From: Chromera velia | Lineage: Eukaryota > Sar > Chromeraceae | DNA length: 38,853 nt | Assembly: GCA_018398765.1 (NCBI GenBank) | Contig: JAHBMJ010000917.1 | Span: forward strand, 1-38,853 | Reading direction: 5' to 3' | Part shown: positions 8,549-20,909 of the stretch, in pieces | Numbering within the stretch: the first letter of the stretch is position 1 | Layout: every line of letters begins with the position of its first letter | Position numbers and translations under genes: made by a program | Notes under the pieces: generated by a model | Seen by the model: the letters and a program-made list of their open reading frames with translations, nothing else | Database searches by the model: none | What the model was told of the DNA's origin: nothing

Positions 8549-10759
8549 CTAGGGCAGTGGACATTGCAGCCCTCCTATCGATGCGTTTGCACACTCCGAC
8601 TCTGCACGTACAACCTCCGCTGTTTGCTGAAGAAGCAGAAAGTCCCGCACATTCTCCTCCCACAGCTGCAGAGGGCGCAAACAAAGAATGAACAAATCAC
8701 AGAAATATAAAGCGGGCAGAATGAAGGAAAGATTGAAGAGACAGACAGACGCATACAGCAGGACGTAATGAAGAAGAAAAAGAGCGAAAGGGCAACTAAA
8801 AAGAAAGTACCTCTCCAGAATTGCGTGTGTAATCATGCCGGATCTCCCTTCCATCTGTGCACTCATCTTTCTTTCTTCGTTGCTGAGTGATTTTCTCTGT
8901 TTAAAAATTCATGTATCCATGCGTGCGAAGAGAAACACCACATGCACAATGGCTACCTCAGTTCTTTACAGAGACACTCGTTGGACTGCCTCAGTGGACT
9001 GCAACTAAGGAAAAGGCTCGGGGGGCTTCATCGACTGATTGACGCACGCACTGACGCACGCACCTTGAGGGCCTTCCTGGCGGGTGCCTCTGGAGATCCG
9101 AGCACGTCCAGTTTCTCGAGGGCCTTCTGCCACTGCCCTGCAGACACTCGCACGAACAGATCGAAGCACAGAGAGTGCACACACATACCGAGAGAAAGAG
9201 AGAGAGAGAGAGAGAGAGACCGCAGAGGAGGAACGGACACGACACGGTGCTGCTACGGCGGCATTTCAGATCTGTGCATCTTCTGCAGAAAGCTTTGTCG
9301 GTGCTTCCTTTCTTTCTTCCTTCTGCTCTGCATGGGAAAACAATGCCTGTCAAAGTCAGCTGAGTGAGTCACCATCACCCAGAGCAGAGGATGAGACTAA
9401 AGGCATTGAGAACAACATCCTACAGAGAGGGAAACTCCAATTGACAAAACCCTGCTGTCCCTTTCCCTCTTTCTCTGCAATAAATTGCCTAAAACGGACT
9501 CAAAAAGAGCAGAAAATAACCAAGCAAGTCGTCCAAACAAAGCTCGAATGACACGAGCAGAAGTTGGTATCAAGTCAATTATCTAAATCAGGCTGCGAAT
9601 TTCCAATTGAGGGCAACTCTTCACGTCTGTCTTGGGTGCCTGTCTGAAGTCTTTCCTTTCCCCCCCCCCCCACTCTGCTGACCCTTCTGCGTCCAGTAGG
9701 AAACTTCGCCCAGAGAGTCCAAAAGCTCTCTTCCCTTGTCTGCGCTCGCACAACACACACGCATACACGAGAGAGGAAGGGGTCTTTTCTGGGGATGTGC
9801 CTCTAATGCATGCTCTGTCTTCTCTTTTTCTCCAATCAGAGTCTCTGTCTTCTTTTCTTTTCTTTCTTCCATCTCTGCGGCATCCGTCCCCCCCCCTGCA
9901 TTTTCATGAAGGTTGTCACTTTTCTTTGTCGCCACCCTTCTCTCTTCGCTGCCAAAAGCTCAATGAAGTGCAAAAAGTAGCAGGGCGAGAGAGAACGTCT
10001 GTCCGACACACGCACACAACATCCTTATCAAGAAAAAGCAGAGGAAAGAATTTCAACCGACCTGAAGGTTTATACCATCGCGCTTCCGTGGGTTTCGGTT
10101 CCACTCTGTACATACCCCCCCAGACTGTTCCCACAATCTTTCCAATCCAACCCCATCCTTCCGAAAGAGTGAAGATCTCTTTTTTCACTTCAGGGATTGC
10201 TTCATGCAACTGATTCTGCGGACACACTCACAAACAGACAGAGACAATTCGCATCGATCAGGTAAGAAAGAAAGGGAAAAGGTAGAAAAGGACACGGGAA
10301 TGGCTTCGAGGTGGGCAGACGGGAGGGGGGAAGCAGAAAGAAGAACAGACGAAGAAACACCAAATCCTCAAGGAAGCAACGAGAGAACGAACAAATGAAT
10401 GAACAAGGCATCTCTACGGGCGAAGCCTCTCCGACCTTCAGCAATTTTTCCGTTGGAACTTCCCACTCTGCCTTTGAGACCGCATGAGGAGGGAGAGCAG
10501 AGAGAGCAGTGAAGAGTACGTCGTTCTCTCCTCCCAACTGCATAGAGAGCGACCGCATTGGGACAGAGACATATGAAGAGACAGATGATTTGTCTCTTTC
10601 TTTTCCACCTCTGTGTTTTTGGCAGACTAGATGTTTCTTCTTCTCCCTTGTTTTCTTCATGTGCATAACAGGCAAAAAGACAGACAGACAGACAGACAGA
10701 CAGATTATATCGTCTTTTCTTCACCTCACTTTTTCTGAATCGCTTCTTTTCTTTCGGGC

Positions 10760-10795
<36 letters not shown>

Positions 10796-13700
10796 TATAT
10801 CGTCTTTTCTTCACTTCACTTTTTCTGAATCGCTTCTTTTCTTTCGGGCAGACAGACAGACAGACAGAAAGACGGAAAAGAGAGTGCAGAGGGAGAGAAC
10901 ACAAAGAGAGGCATGCAGGACGAAAGCGTCAGAACCACACGCTGCCGGATCCTCCCACCCCCCACACTCACCACCAACCCCCCAAATAAACGCACATACA
11001 CAAAAATACACACAGAGGTGAGCAAGGAATCAAGCAGCCTACCCACACCTGAAAGATCAAGACGCAGCTAGTGTGTCATCTGCTCACCCACAGACGGACA
11101 AAAACGGGCAGAGATCCTCACAAACTTGAGACCGAGCACCACACACACAACTCATACATACGTTCTCTTTTTGTTTTGAAGCTGAGTTGGCTTGCCTCAC
11201 CTCTCTGAGCACTCTAAGAGGAATTTTGGCGCTCCCTCCCTTCTCCAGGTTCTCCGACAAGCCAACGGCTGCCCAGTAGAGACGAGACAGGGTCCACTGC
11301 TCTTTCAGCTGAGCGGTGCTGCTGTGGAATGCCTGAAGAGACCAACGAGCGAATAAAGACAGACATGGACAAAGAGTGGGAGCAACACAGCAAAGCCCCT
11401 CGACTGCTAACTGCCCCACGAGCTGCCAAACGGCCGGTGACAAAAAAAGTCGGAGAAGAGCAGGCTGCATGTCATACAGGCGGCTTTCTCGAGGACAACA
11501 CGCCGAAGAAGCAACAAATGGGGAAGAATGGATCGAAAAGAAAGCATATGTACAAAACGGAACGAGAGAGAAAAGAAACCACGTCATGAAAGAGCAAGTG
11601 AACAACTGGATCAATGCGTGAGTGAGTGAAGGCATCAAGAAGCAAACCGACCCACCCACCCCATCGAATGCCTCCACAGATCCCATCAATTTCGCTCTTT
11701 CCCTCAACAGTTCCTCTTCTCTTTTCTCTGCCTCCTTGGTCAGCCTCAAGACCTCTCTGTGAATTTCCTCATCGACTCTGCAGGGGAAAGAAAGGACAAC
11801 GTCTCACACTTTTGGTCGTGCTTTACATCTGCTAGAAGTCTACAGGAAAGAAAGACGAGACGGTCTTCGCCCTTGTTGCGAATTTCGCGGACGTACGCAG
11901 CACCCTTCATGTACTTTCTCGAATAAAAAAGATACAATGGACGTGTCTGCGTGAGTACTGGTGTGTGAGTGAGTGAGTGTGCTGATGCCTGTGAATGTTT
12001 TGAAAGCACTCCGTCGGTTATTCATTCGCGCATTGCCTTCTTGTTCCATCATTTTTCCCTTTTCAGACCAGAACAGAGGCCGGACATACCTGTTGTTTGC
12101 GGCCTCCTTCTCGAATTCCAACCTTCTCAGAAACTCCTCCTGCAGAAACATCAGGGAAAGCAGAGGAAAAACAAAAAGAAGAGCAAAGAAAAGAAGATCT
12201 CCAAACCTTGCAACCATCTGTTTGCATGCATCCTTCATTCACCATTTCTTTGCACTGCTCGATCATCGCGTACCTTTCTGCTTCTTTCCCACCTCTTTCC
12301 CTTTCTTCTCTACTCTTCCCCTTTCTTTTCTGCTGATGTCCACTTCGTGACCTTTTCTCTTTCTCAGCTACTTCCCGTATCACTTTTCCCGGACTACCTA
12401 CCTCAGTCAACTGATGACCTACGTACCTGCATCCGTGCCTCTGCAGCCTCCAGTTGCTTTGCTAAGTGCTCCTGATTTCTCTCCACTCCAATTTGGAACT
12501 GCTGCTGGGCCTTCACTCTCTCCTGCTCCACTCGCTTCTGCAATGCAGGGAGACGGCAACCATCACATGCGACGAGAACAAAATCGAAGGCAAAATAGAT
12601 CCTCAAGGCTGTGCTTGTAGGGCAACGCAATCGTAGAGCAACGCTCTACAATTGCGTTGAAGAAGAACATAAATGAAACATTTCGGCTGCATTCCGTTTC
12701 TCCTCCGCGACTAGTTTCTGCTTTCATTGACCGAGGGGGGAAACCGGCTCTTTTCAAGAGTCTTCAGGTTGCCTTCTCATCAAAGCCTATAGTCTGCCCT
12801 CAATCACACCTGCCTCTCGTTCTGTCGTTTCCCTGAGTCACTATCGCTTCTCTCAGCCACCATGTTTGTTGGAGCTAGTGGACAGAACGGCCGTCCAAGG
12901 TCAACCAGATCACCGTGAGGTACTTGGCACTGCGAACTGCCTGCTTGTCTGCCTGGCTCTATTTGAATACGCATATCTGTGGTCTCCACTCAATTCCCCC
13001 CTCACCGATTCATTCACTGACGTTTGCACTCTCGAGGAGTTCGGCTTCTGTGGCCTCCACCCTCCTCCTGAAGGTCTCAGCACCCCACAGAGAGGCATAG
13101 CGGTGGGAGAACCATATGTCTCTGACCAACTCCAGACAGGCGCCCTCAACCTCTTCTCTGCAGACAGATGAAGGGAGGGAGGAAACGTCGGGCAGGAAAG
13201 GAAAGGAGAGGAGAGGAGAGGAAACAAACAGAGAGGGAGCATGCAAGGGTAGTGCAGGCACGCAGTCGTCTTGTCGGAGAGGAAGGGAGGGCAAGAAGGG
13301 ATCAAAATCGGAACAAATGGAGAGGTGCACAGACCTAGACTGACAGACGAACAGCATGAGACAAAAGACTGGCAGGCAGGCAGACAGACCGACAGCGAAG
13401 AACGGCAAGTCAGTTCACGTCTAGAATATTCAACCAGAGGCTCACTCACTTAGAAGACAGGTCCTTCAGCTTGGCCTTGTAGGCATCCACAAGCGTTTCA
13501 AGAGGAACGTGCAGCATGGTCTCTTCTAGAACTGCAGGCACGCCGCAAACGAGGGGGGAAGGAAAATTCGTTTCGATCAGCGAAGTTGGAGGTGGAAGTG
13601 AATGACGGGGGGGGGGCTGCTATCTTGTATCACGATAAAAAAATGCACAAACGAGATGGACACAGAGATGGAAAGGATCCATGAAAAATGAAGGAAAGAG

Positions 13701-16700
13701 GGGCATGCAAGAAAACGACAAGCAGAAAGCCTGAATAGCTCTTTCTTGAGTTGTGTTTCTTTTCCCTTCCACATCTGTCCTTCCTGATCTCTCCTCGACC
13801 CTACCTGATGGAGGAACCCCCCCAGCCTCCTCTGCAGCGGTGCCTCTGACGATTTCCTTTTTCTGGTCATTCATTTTTCGGAACCAATCCAAGAACCTCT
13901 TCGGGTGCTTCGAGAAGGTGGCGGCCCTCTCGGCAGGGTCCTGCACGGAAAAGGCAAGAAGGAAAGGAAAGGAAAAGAAAGAAGAGGTACCGTCAGGAAA
14001 GTCGAGAGAGCCGGGCGGGGAGAACATTGCTTGGAAAAGAAACCGACAAAGGACAGACGGAAGGGAATGACGGAAAGAGGGAAGTGAGCCGCTCGTGTAG
14101 AAACGCAGGGATGTAGAGAGAAAAAGAAGAGAAAGCAATTCAGGAGGCACTTTGTGTCTCTACACATCATCAGAGACTTGACCACACAAAATGGGAAGGA
14201 AGACACATAAACAGACATCTCCAAAAGCGCAGCAGAAACAAAAGGAAGCTCTAAACAGTCACAGGCGTTTCGTTGTTCGAGAGGCAAAAGAGAAGACACC
14301 AAAGACACACTCCAGACAGACAGACAGACAGACAAGCTGACCGACGGACCAAAGCAGCCACTGAGAGCCCGACATATTCCTTCTGCTCGTCTGTGAGAAG
14401 ATCGAAGTTTGCCAGAAGGAGGGGAAGCTCTGAAATTCCGAGCCGGACCTGATCAAAATTCAAGTGAGCATGGAAGCGCACATGTCAGTCACTTTTGCAC
14501 AAGAAGAAGATAAAATGCAACAGTCTCATGGCAAAGAAAGGGGCAGAAAGGGGTCCGCCTCGATCATCAAAGAGACGAAAACAAAATCACTTTTCCAAAT
14601 TCAATTCAAGGTACCGGGGGACCAAAACGAAGAAGAAACAGGTAGTGGTGACACACAGAGTTCCACAAACACACAACATAGTCGGGCAAGTACCTTGTCT
14701 TCTTCTGAGAGCTTCTCAATTCTTTGCAGCAGCCCGGGAAGCTCCGAAACTCCAAACTTGACCTGCAGGATAGAGGATAGAAGTGCTTTTCAAATGAGGA
14801 CGTCAACAACAATCAAAGATGTACACACAGGCTTGTAAATACATGTATGCACAGACTGTATCTGTATGTCGATCTGTTTGAGTAAACGCCGAGCCCAAAT
14901 TTCTTCTTGCACTCAAAAGAAACTCACCGACGCGGCAGTTAGAACTTCTATCGAGGCAGAATCAGATGCGGTGAATGGGAAAGCACGCGGCATTGGAAGC
15001 AGGGGACAAGGAGAAAGCGGTTGCAAGAGAGGGCTCGCACGTTTGAGCAGCGGAAAGGACAGAAACAGGACATTCATGCTCCCTCCACTTCCCGTACCTT
15101 CCCACCAACCTTGTCTTCCTCGCTCATTTTCTGGAACATCTCGTAGGTCCTCTTCAGGTCTTCCTCCTCCCGTTGAGCCGCAAGAGAAGCCGCAGCAGAG
15201 GCAACGAGGCTTTCCATCTGAACGTTTGAAAGAACCATGTGGGCAGAAACGAAAAGAGAACAGGATAAAGGGTGCGTGTGAAGAGACGGGGAATAGAAGG
15301 AAAACGTGGATGAAGAATTCGAGAAAAGAGTGGACAAAGCAAAAGGGAACGGAGACACACCGGATTGTTATCTTTCTTTTGTTTACGGAGCGAATGGAGA
15401 GGAGCAAAAAGGAGATCAAGGATTGAAAAGAATTGAGTGAAAAAACAAAAAGAATCAATCAGCACGAATGGCAGCAGCGAGCGAAGAAAAAGCTTGACCA
15501 TCAAGCTCCAAAGCCCATCTCTCGCGCCTCAGGTTGGCTGAAGATAGAAAATATAGATGCAAAAGTCACTGCACTTCATCAAATGAGGAAATCCCCCCCC
15601 CCGCCCTCTTCATACCGCCGCTCTTTGCTGTTCCTTCTCTCGCTGCGCAGCCAGGACCCCCGATGCGGCCCCGATCAATTTCGCCATCTGCAAAGAAGAG
15701 AAGAAAGGTGAGAAGGGAGGGGATCGCCCTGTGAGATAGAGGCGAAAGAGACGCCGAGCCGAAGTTCAAGGAGTAGAGGGTAGAGGCAGAAAGGAAACCT
15801 GCCAACACGAGAAACGGCAGAAAGTATCAACCCGGCATGTCCATCCGTCCACCCATTCATCCATCCACGTCTCCACTAAAGCGGAAGGATCCCCCCCCAC
15901 CTGTTGCCGTTGAGCCTCGTCGATTTTGTCTCCGTAGAGCACCTTGGTCCTCTTGTCTTCAGGCACTAGGTCCATTGGGTTGGGGGGAGGGGGGGGAGGA
16001 GGGGGAGGGGGGGGCACCTTGTCTGCTTTTGGTGCTGCTGGCTTCGCTGCCTGTTCTGCTCTTTGGCTTTCCTTGGCTTCTGGTTTTTTCTCTTCTTTCA
16101 CAGCTTGAGGAGGAGATGGTGCAGGCGGAGAGGGAGAAGGGGCGGGAGCGGGAGAGGGAGAGGAGGGTTTGGTCTTCGGTGGTGATGGTGGAGTGGGTGC
16201 AGGGGGCGGGGACGGAGGTGGAGACGGAGTTTGCGTGACTGTCGGCTGTTCTCTCTTTGCAGGTACGTAGAGCTGGAGCTTTCTGATTTCGGGGACGACC
16301 AGCTGATCGAGGAACTCGAAAACGTAGAAGTTCCTGCAAGCAAGAAGTTGAACAGAAGAGAGGAAGGAACTTTACACAAAATCGTCTATCTAGCGGGGGA
16401 CAAAAAAGAGGGTGAGAAGGAGACAAAACTCGTTTGGGGGCAAATGTGGAAAGGAAAGGGCAGGCGGGGGGTACAGACATCCACACCCACACCCACACCC
16501 ACCCACCCACCCACACCCATACGCACGCAATAAGAATCTACCCGAGCACCACTGAAAAAACGGATAAGGAGTTTCCAACTTCGCATCAAGAAGCACATCA
16601 ATTTTCCTCAAGCACTGACTGACGCTTCTCGAAGAGTTTTGCCCTTTTGAGGGTCTGTGTCGATCAGGTAGGCCCCGGAGACGGCAGCTACACCCAAACT

Positions 16701-16988
16701 CAAACCGCTCAGCAGAGTCAGCCGAAGGACACCCCCACCACTCTTCTTTCTTGCCGCTTCCAATTCACCTACTGGTGTCCCTTTGTGAATTTTCACGGGT
16801 GGACGGGGGTCAGCCGGCCCAGGGGCGCTGCCAGGAGGTTTTGCCGTCTCCGCTTTGGGGGTTTCAGAAAATCGTCGGCAGGGGGTGTGAAGCGAGAGCC
16901 AGGAGGATGAAGGCAAGCTCCTCCTGCCCAACCAGACGGAATTACTCCTCTGACTTACTCGCCTGAGATGCTTGCCGTAGCGAAACAT
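8549..16988 (-). CDS. MIC60: MIC60/mitofilin-like MICOS subunit, 18 exons, 804 aa
   Basis: Exons (minus): 16988-16624, 16333-15901, 15687-15616, 15217-15110, 14762-14694, 14448-14350, 13940-13805, 13531-13450, 13157-13022, 12537-12427, 12139-12090, 11777-11660, 11332-11201, 10537-10436, 10215-10062, 9739-9683, 9137-9064, 8665-8549. All junctions are GT..AG and the phases close to one 804-codon frame. Residues 1-45 are an Arg/Ser-rich presequence ('CRRFSE' could be the cleavage site). Residues 87-109 are one membrane helix with small-residue spacing ('SGLSLGVAAVSGAY'). Then come a proline-rich part with 11 consecutive Pro, a charged coiled-coil region (exons 9-12) and a C-terminal mitofilin-type domain (exons 13-18: 'LSRLYWAAVGLSENL', 'VPTEKLL', 'KGQWQKALEKLDVLG'). 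MIC60 shapes crista junctions in the inner membrane. Exons 3-8 are lineage-specific to my eye. Exon calls rest on frame and splice logic, not RNA. Confidence 0.8.
9188..9219. repeat. (GA)n microsatellite in MIC60 intron 16
   Basis: A GA dinucleotide run lies between MIC60 exons 16 and 17. Another simple tract, (GACA)n at 14313-14333, lies in intron 6. Confidence 0.85.
10701..10870. repeat. 90-bp tandem minisatellite with GACA tracts in MIC60 intron 13
   Basis: A 90-bp unit starting CAGATTATATCGTC at 10701 recurs at 10791 (CAGACTATATCGTC). Each copy ends in a (GACA)n tract, and another GACA tract (10677-10704) precedes the first. The two copies differ at only a few bases, indicating recent duplication. 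The array sits inside the largest MIC60 intron (10538-11200). Confidence 0.9.
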
Positions 16989-18239
16989 GCCGGCAAGAAA
17001 AAAATGTTCAAATGCCGAGGCAAGGGGTTGAGGAGACGGCTTGGGGGAAGGTCTTCTGGAGGGTGGATGATGCCTGCGAACTCAAAACCCAAGAAACGGA
17101 AAATTAAGAGGGGGAGCGCGACTGATGGCTAAGTTGCTGCACCTTTTGAGGTCCTGTTTGGTAAGCCATGATTCCTTCACTTAATTATGTACATGGCTGC
17201 ACTCAACAGTGCATTGAAGTCGATCCGTTCCATGCAGCTTGTTAACAATTGAATCTGCCATGCACTGTCACGTCCCGCGGGCGTGCTCCCCGCGCATGCA
17301 GCCGCGCTTGGCACAATCGGGCGGGCCCCGGCTTATGAGTCATCCATGAATGTAACTCAGCACATAATATGTGTCTAGAAGTTTATCATCACAACTAGTC
17401 AGCACTTAGGCGCACTTAGGCTCTCCATTTAAATTGATGATCGAGGGTTTTGTTTTAAATTGATTTAATTACTCCCATGCAGTTCGTTGAACTGAAAGTG
17501 TCTATGAATTTTAAAAGGAAATAATGGGGGAGTCCCATAGTGTAATTTTAAGATCCTTAACGATCCTTCTGTGAGCTACTTTGAGCAGAGCATCTGTTAT
17601 GTCTATACTGATATATGTCATGGTGCAGCGCGGCCCGCCAGCCCCGCGTAGCCCTATACCTAGTCCTATGCACTTTCATGTATCTATTGTAATTAAACTG
17701 GCGATAATTAACTAGCCAACGTTTATCCCTTCAATTCCCCGGTTACGATTGAATTCAAGACGTACGTCGTACATACAATTTACTTTAACCACATATAACT
17801 ACATTATGCTCTATATATATCATGCAGTTATCGCATTTCTGTTGCATAAGTTAGAAGCTAATGAGCTAGCTAGAGCGGCGAATCAGACTGATAGAAATAG
17901 ATTGAGTGAAGGAATGGTAACGAATGTTTAACCTAACAGATCGACCTTCCATCCGACTAACTGTTTCTGTATTTCTGTTTATATTGATGAGTCCTAAAAA
18001 TGGCTCCCGTCTGTTCACGTCCAGCTAGCTTATCAGAGTTAGCCATTAGGTTACACACCACACCTTACAAAGCCTGTAAACAGAATACGGGGTTTAGAAC
18101 TCTCAACGCTAACGATGTACATTCAGAGTTTATAGACTATAAGAGTTTAACCTAGAGAGGTTTGTACATTATTCCTTCGATCAAGCCAGTCCAACGATCG
18201 TTAGCGATCGTTAGCTAATTCAAATGCATGAAGATCGAT
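16989..18239. other. Intergenic region: MIC60 upstream and AT-rich DNA
   Basis: The MIC60 promoter is expected at about 17000-17150, where the sequence is G-rich on the plus strand, but no core element is recognised. A GC-rich patch lies at 17268-17335. From 17340 to 18239 the DNA is AT-rich with only short random frames. Small tandem motifs occur: CACTTAGGCG/CACTTAGGCT at about 17403-17422 and CGATCGTTAG twice near 18195-18213. Nothing here supports a gene. Confidence 0.5.
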
Positions 18240-18368
18240 GTCACTTTATTCAGTCCTGTGCCAGGCCACACTTATTGAAGTCCGCGCGCGCATCGCCGTG
18301 GTGCCGCTGGCCTCGCGGCTCCGCCACTCCGCAGGCCCGTCACGTACTCGCCGCTCGTAGCCGGCCTA
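18240..18368 (-). repeat. 129-bp GC-rich direct repeat, copy A (3' flank of gypsy element 2)
   Basis: This segment aligns without gaps to 23637-23765 with about 10 differences (about 92% identity), nine of them transitions. The two copies are in the same orientation and bracket gypsy element 2. In element orientation each holds an AATAAA near its inner or outer edge. They could be short LTRs or two copies of an unrelated dispersed repeat. No 5-bp target duplication was seen. Confidence 0.85.
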
Positions 18369-18608
18369 TACCTACCCGCTGCTTTGAAACCGACGTCCAC
18401 GTTCGGTTCTAGTGCCTGCACACATCTGTAACTAATCGACCTTATGGCATTGATTGATAACATGCACCTACACACTTCATCGAACCATAAATGAACGAAG
18501 CAAGTCGGAATGCAGAGTCCGACACCCACACTGCCACCCTGCATCTATGCATGATGCAGGATAGATTTGCTTTCTTCCTCGAATCACTTACCAGGGAATT
18601 TCATCTTC

Positions 18609-18980
18609 CTAAAACTCACACACATGCATTCCACTCCACAAACCTCTTAGTTCTGCCCATACTGATTTTACCTCTCTACTTTTTAATTGCCACCTACACC
18701 TGCCCATTGCTTGCTTCTCTTTCTTCTGCTGTCTCTTCTTTTCTTTGAAGGCATGCAATGCCTCCTTTGCATGTGTCAGGTTGACAGCAGGCTCCCATGA
18801 TGTATTCTCTTTACTTTCTCCTTCCCACCACACCAGGTAGTGCGCCTGTTTGTCTATTTTTCTGTGGTCAAGAATCTCTTTTACTTCATACTCAATCTCT
18901 TCTGATGCAAACAACCGAACAGCAGGCAGAGGATCATCCTTCCTTCTCTCATACTTCTTTAGGTATGATACATTAATCAC
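18609..18980 (-). pseudogene. Chromodomain tail of gypsy element 2
   Basis: The frame begins 'MINVSYLKKYERRKDD', the usual link from integrase, and holds a complete chromodomain at about residues 31-79: 'YEVKEILDHRKIDKQAHYLV', a Trp-Trp pair, and 'ENTSWEPAVNL'. The aromatic cage positions Tyr, Trp and Trp appear conserved. A Lys/Gln-rich tail ends at 18609. This is the best preserved domain of the element. Confidence 0.85.
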
Positions 18981-18981
18981 A

Positions 18982-20266
18982 TTAATTGTGACCCTTCATT
19001 CCTACAGGGAATATGAGCTTATACGCATTGCTCCCCACCTTTCTCTCTACCTCGAATGGTCCATAAAATACAGGCTCAAGCTTCCCGCTTAGTTTCCTGC
19101 TTCCCTTAAAATATGCATTGCGTACAAGCAAAAAATCCCCTGGAGCAAATGAAACTTCTTGTCTGTGTGGATCTACTTGTCGAGCTACTTGTTCTCTTGC
19201 TTGCTCAAGTCTCTCCTTTGCTCTCATGATTTCTGCCTCTCTGCGATCTACAAAGTCTGCTGCTGGCGGACAGAATGACTTAGAATGCACAGAGACAGAA
19301 GGCAGGCAAATCGGGTCACGTCTGTACAGAAAGCAAAAAGGAGACATGCCTGTGGCTGGATGTACCAAATCATGATACGCAAACTGACAAGAACACAACC
19401 ACTTCGGCCAGACTGAGTCCGTTTGATGCTCGTTTACGAAACAACGCAACATCTGTTCGATGGTCTAGTTGTCTCTCTCTGTCCGTCTATCTGACTGTGG
19501 GTATCCTTTTATACTCATATTCAATTTTGTGCTCCACAGCCGAGCGAGTTCCTTTCAAAATGCAGAGAAAAAATGAGGATCACGGTCACTAACCACTGAT
19601 TGGGGCATCCCGTGCTCGCAGACAATCCTCTCAAAGACCACCTCAGCTATCCCTTCCGCTGTAATCTCTTGTGAGACTGCAGCAAAGAAAGGAGTTTTGG
19701 AGAGGCGATCAACCACAGAGAGGATTTCATCTACCTCTTCTCCTTTAAACACCACCCTCGGGAGTCCAAATATAAAATCAAGAGAAATAGACTGAAAAGA
19801 AAATTCAGGAATAGACAGAGGTTGGAGCAATCCATACTGTTTCTCAGTTGGCCTCTTTGCCCTTAAAGTTTTGACAGACATCATACTTTCTGACGTACTG
19901 AACAACCGATGCATACATATGTGGCCAATAGAAACTCCCTGCCAGTTTTAAATATGTTTTCTCTGCCCCCAAATGCCCCCCTATGGCCGTATCATAATAT
20001 TCATAAATGAGGTTTCTTTGTAGTCTCTCTGTCGGAACGGCCAGTCTGTCATTAAAATAGAGCAGTCCGTCTTCTATCTGAAACCTCGGAAGAATCAGCC
20101 GCAAATGTTGAGGACCAGGCACCTCTTTCTCAGGGTCTTTGTCAGGGTGTTCAATTTGGAGCCTTGCTTCAAGCACTTCCTTCACCTCCGTCCAGAATTT
20201 CTTTTCTTTATATCCTTTCCTTATCCTTTCCAGTAATTCCTCATCCGGCTGTACTCTTGATTCCAT
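18982..20266 (-). pseudogene. pol: Integrase of gypsy element 2 (broken)
   Basis: The N-terminal finger reads 'YYDTAIGGHLGAEKTY' then 'VRKYDVCQ', so the first His and first Cys of HHCC are both Tyr. A frame change near 19865-19885 follows. The core keeps Asp in 'SLDFIFGLP', Asp in 'VVSDRDPHF' and Glu in 'RRTERDN', but TGA 19555 and TAG 19465 interrupt it. The C-terminal part ('FAPGDFLLVRNAYFKG', 'YGPFEVERKVGSNAYKL') is open to 18982, where a 4-bp insertion separates it from the chromodomain. Confidence 0.8.
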
Positions 20267-20908
20267 TTATAATAATTGACACACTTCTTTTCTTTCTTTA
20301 CCTTTTTCTTCTTTCTCAGCGTTCACTCCAGGGCACCTGCTCAACGCATCTGCCACACGATTCCAAGTACCGGGCACGTACCTCGGAGTGATCCCGATCT
20401 CGTCAAACATGCTGACAAATCTGCGCATACGTGGAGACATTAAGGTGCGGTCAGCGGACACATTCACATATTTGAGAGACTCATGATCTGACTGCACCTT
20501 GGTTGTGTAACTAACGTATGGCCTCCACGATTTGACCGCAAACATGCAGGAAAGAAATTCTTTATCTCTGATTGGATATTTGAGCTCTTCCTGTGTCATT
20601 CTATGTGATACGAATGCACATAGACGGAGCCAGCCGATCTCAAGATCTTCCTGCATGAGCGCGGCAGCGAGCGTTTCTGTCGATTCGCATGCCTCCACAA
20701 AAATTTCGAAGGGACGCGCAGGGTCAGGAATGTAGAGTTCAACAGTATTTTTCACTGCTTGTTTTACTGCTTCCAAGCTTTCTTCCTCTTTCTTCCCCCA
20801 CTCAAACGATTTATTTCCCTTCAGCAATGCATACAAAGGGCCTGCTTTCTCACTGAAGTGAGAAACAAACCGTTTCACCCAATTTGCAAACCCCAAAAAC
20901 GAAAGCAC
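20267..20908 (-). pseudogene. pol: RNase H of gypsy element 2
   Basis: An open frame of 213 codons. It opens with 'VLSFLGFANWVKRFV'-type thumb/connection sequence, then 'PFEIFVEACESTETLAAAL' (the first catalytic Asp position reads Glu), 'IRDKEFLSCMFAVKSW' (Glu), 'VQSDHESLKYV' (Asp) and 'NRVADALSRCPG' (Asp). TAA at 20267 sits directly before the integrase N-terminal part in the same frame. Confidence 0.75.
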
Positions 20909-20909
20909 T

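Noticed and set aside
12804-12989. Extra MIC60 exon in intron 9
   Set aside because: A minus frame is open, but exons 9 and 10 join in phase 0 with continuous coiled-coil sequence and no paired splice sites fit it.
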